From: Dipetalonema caudispina
Lineage: Eukaryota > Nematoda > Chromadorea > Rhabditida > Onchocercidae
Assembly (NCBI GenBank): GCA_013365325.1
Contig: JABVXV010000025.1
Span: 248,001 to 312,000, forward strand
Length of the DNA: 64,000 bases
Reading direction: 5' to 3'
Part shown: positions 62,828 to 64,000 of the stretch, one piece after another
Position numbering within the stretch: position 1 is the first letter of the stretch
How the letters are laid out: each line of letters starts with the position of its first letter
Program-made: the position numbers and the translations under genes
Notes under the pieces: model-generated
Told to the model about the DNA's origin: nothing
Seen by the model: the letters and a program-made list of their open reading frames with translations, nothing else
Databases searched by the model: none

Positions 62828-64000
62828 ACAGGTTATTTATTGGTATCAGTATTATTACCAGTAAGTTATCAAGAATAATCAAACAGGTGTCTAGTGAAGA
62901 GCTGAATCTATGCAGAAATTTTTCGTTCCCTGCATGTATTAAACTGTCATCGAATAGGCATATAAATTTATCTATGCTACTGAATGATTTAAGTTACTCG
63001 TCTTTTATATTTTTAGCTCTAGTTTTCAACCTTAAGAATTTATAAATTCATCGATATTATTCTAAATTTATTGAACCGCTAGGGAAGTGTTTTGTGATGT
63101 TATCACGACAGTAATTTTTCGGAGAACTTGGTGTAGTTGGTTTGGAAAACATAACATTAAAATTAAAGAGAAAAGGATCTGAAGAAGATAGTGATAATAA
63201 AATGACTGCTGTAGCCACGTCCTTGTCGCACACTAATTCATTAATGATCTTTCATAGCCTCTATATCGTATAATTTCTTTTAAGTGTAGATTTGTATATA
63301 AGCACACCCAATACTGATATTTGTTATCTTAGAAAGCATACCACCGTGCCCTTTGAGTGCTACAGATTTTTTTTGACTTTTTTTTTCTCGGAATTAAAAA
63401 ATTCAGTGTTGTTTTAAAGCGGAATGGCATTTTCATGGAAATAGCACTTTGCATGGAGAAGTTTGAGATGAATTAAATTAGAAAGATCTGAAATATTTCT
63501 ACTCCAGAGAATGAGCATTGCTAGTTGTTTCAGAATAAAGATATATAACCAGTAGCATTCGATTAGGAAGTCTTTGAAGAATTTTTCTTTGCTTTACACA
63601 CAGCAGTACTAACTGCCGTTTGAACAATTTGTAATCTTTTAAGCTTTACATTCCAAAATGCCGTTGTTTTTATTTCATAGATCTTGGAAAATTCTTTCAT
63701 TTGTACTCAGGAAATGGGCAGCTGGGCATCTAATAGAGAAGTCATCATTGAAATGCAAAGTTCTTGTAAGAAAGACTGAGGTATCAGTTTTAAGGAAATA
63801 ATAATCATCATATTGAGTTTTGGTTTTTTAATAGATTACTTTTGAATTATTGCTCTTTTTCCAGAAGGTTCATGGTTTCTGCAAAACACCGCATTAAGTG
63901 ATGAGCAGTTCAGTTATCAGTATGAAAGCCATATCGACATCATTTTATTCTTTGTTGATGTTATTATTTATTTTTAATATGTTTTTGGAAGTATATTTTC
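62828..64000. other. Right flank, possible unproven exons
   Basis: No complete gene. Two plus-strand stretches have coding-like composition: ~63121-63272 (VGLENITLKLKRKGSEEDSD...) and ~63681-63766 (SWKILSFVLRKWAAGH... bounded by a TTTCATAG acceptor and GTAAGA donor, after which a TTTTCCAG at ~63864 leads to KVHGFCKTPH and a stop). I cannot join them into one consistent model or name a family. Confidence 0.25.

Noticed and set aside
1..64000. tRNA, rRNA, spliced-leader RNA, Wolbachia-derived or viral insertions
   Set aside because: Looked for TTCGAAT-type T-loops, the SL1 leader and foreign-looking coding stretches by eye; nothing convincing. A covariance-model and similarity search would be needed to exclude them.

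Overview
The window is AT-rich eukaryotic DNA from a nematode, most likely a parasitic spirurine (filarial) worm. The main evidence is a large nematode polyprotein antigen/allergen (NPA) gene. Genes are cut into many short exons, and start codons usually sit a few bases downstream of a T-rich ...TTTNCAG splice acceptor, as expected for spliced-leader trans-splicing. I read every gene model below by hand. I checked exon/intron borders for AG/GT and for reading-phase agreement across every junction.

Layout. (1) 96-1747, minus: three exons of a second, divergent NPA-unit gene that runs off the left edge. (2) 5179-12431, minus: a 14-exon NPA polyprotein with signal peptide, propeptide and nine visible ~130-residue lipid-binding units. 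It is interrupted at 7168-7267 by a 100-N assembly gap that lies in the tandem array. (3) 12.45-20.0 kb: no gene recognised. (4) 20022-28222, minus: a 17-exon FERM protein of the Expanded/FRMD6 type with three PPxY motifs. (5) 28.3-39.6 kb: mostly empty, with simple repeats and a 545-bp solo LTR carrying a 5-bp target-site duplication. (6) 39625-44343, minus: an eight-exon seryl-tRNA-synthetase-like protein whose motif 2 and motif 3 look degenerate, containing a duplicated dead exon. (7) 44923-46035, minus: TAF10, just upstream of the synthetase-like gene in the same orientation. (8) 46754-62827, plus: ACBD3 (acyl-CoA-binding plus GOLD domain Golgi protein), divergent from TAF10. Its 7.45-kb fifth intron holds, on the opposite strand, a complete nine-exon F-box/leucine-rich-repeat gene (52521-56113). 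(9) 62.8-64 kb: no firm gene.

Functionally this is a mix of housekeeping genes (TFIID/SAGA subunit, Golgi scaffold, mitochondrial synthetase-like protein, F-box adaptor, Hippo-type FERM scaffold) and one parasite-typical secreted lipid-carrier locus. The most unusual material is the NPA locus: a collapsed tandem array, uneven furin processing sites, introns at matching unit positions, and a second NPA-like gene beside it. No rRNA, tRNA, CRISPR, viral or bacterial insert was recognised.
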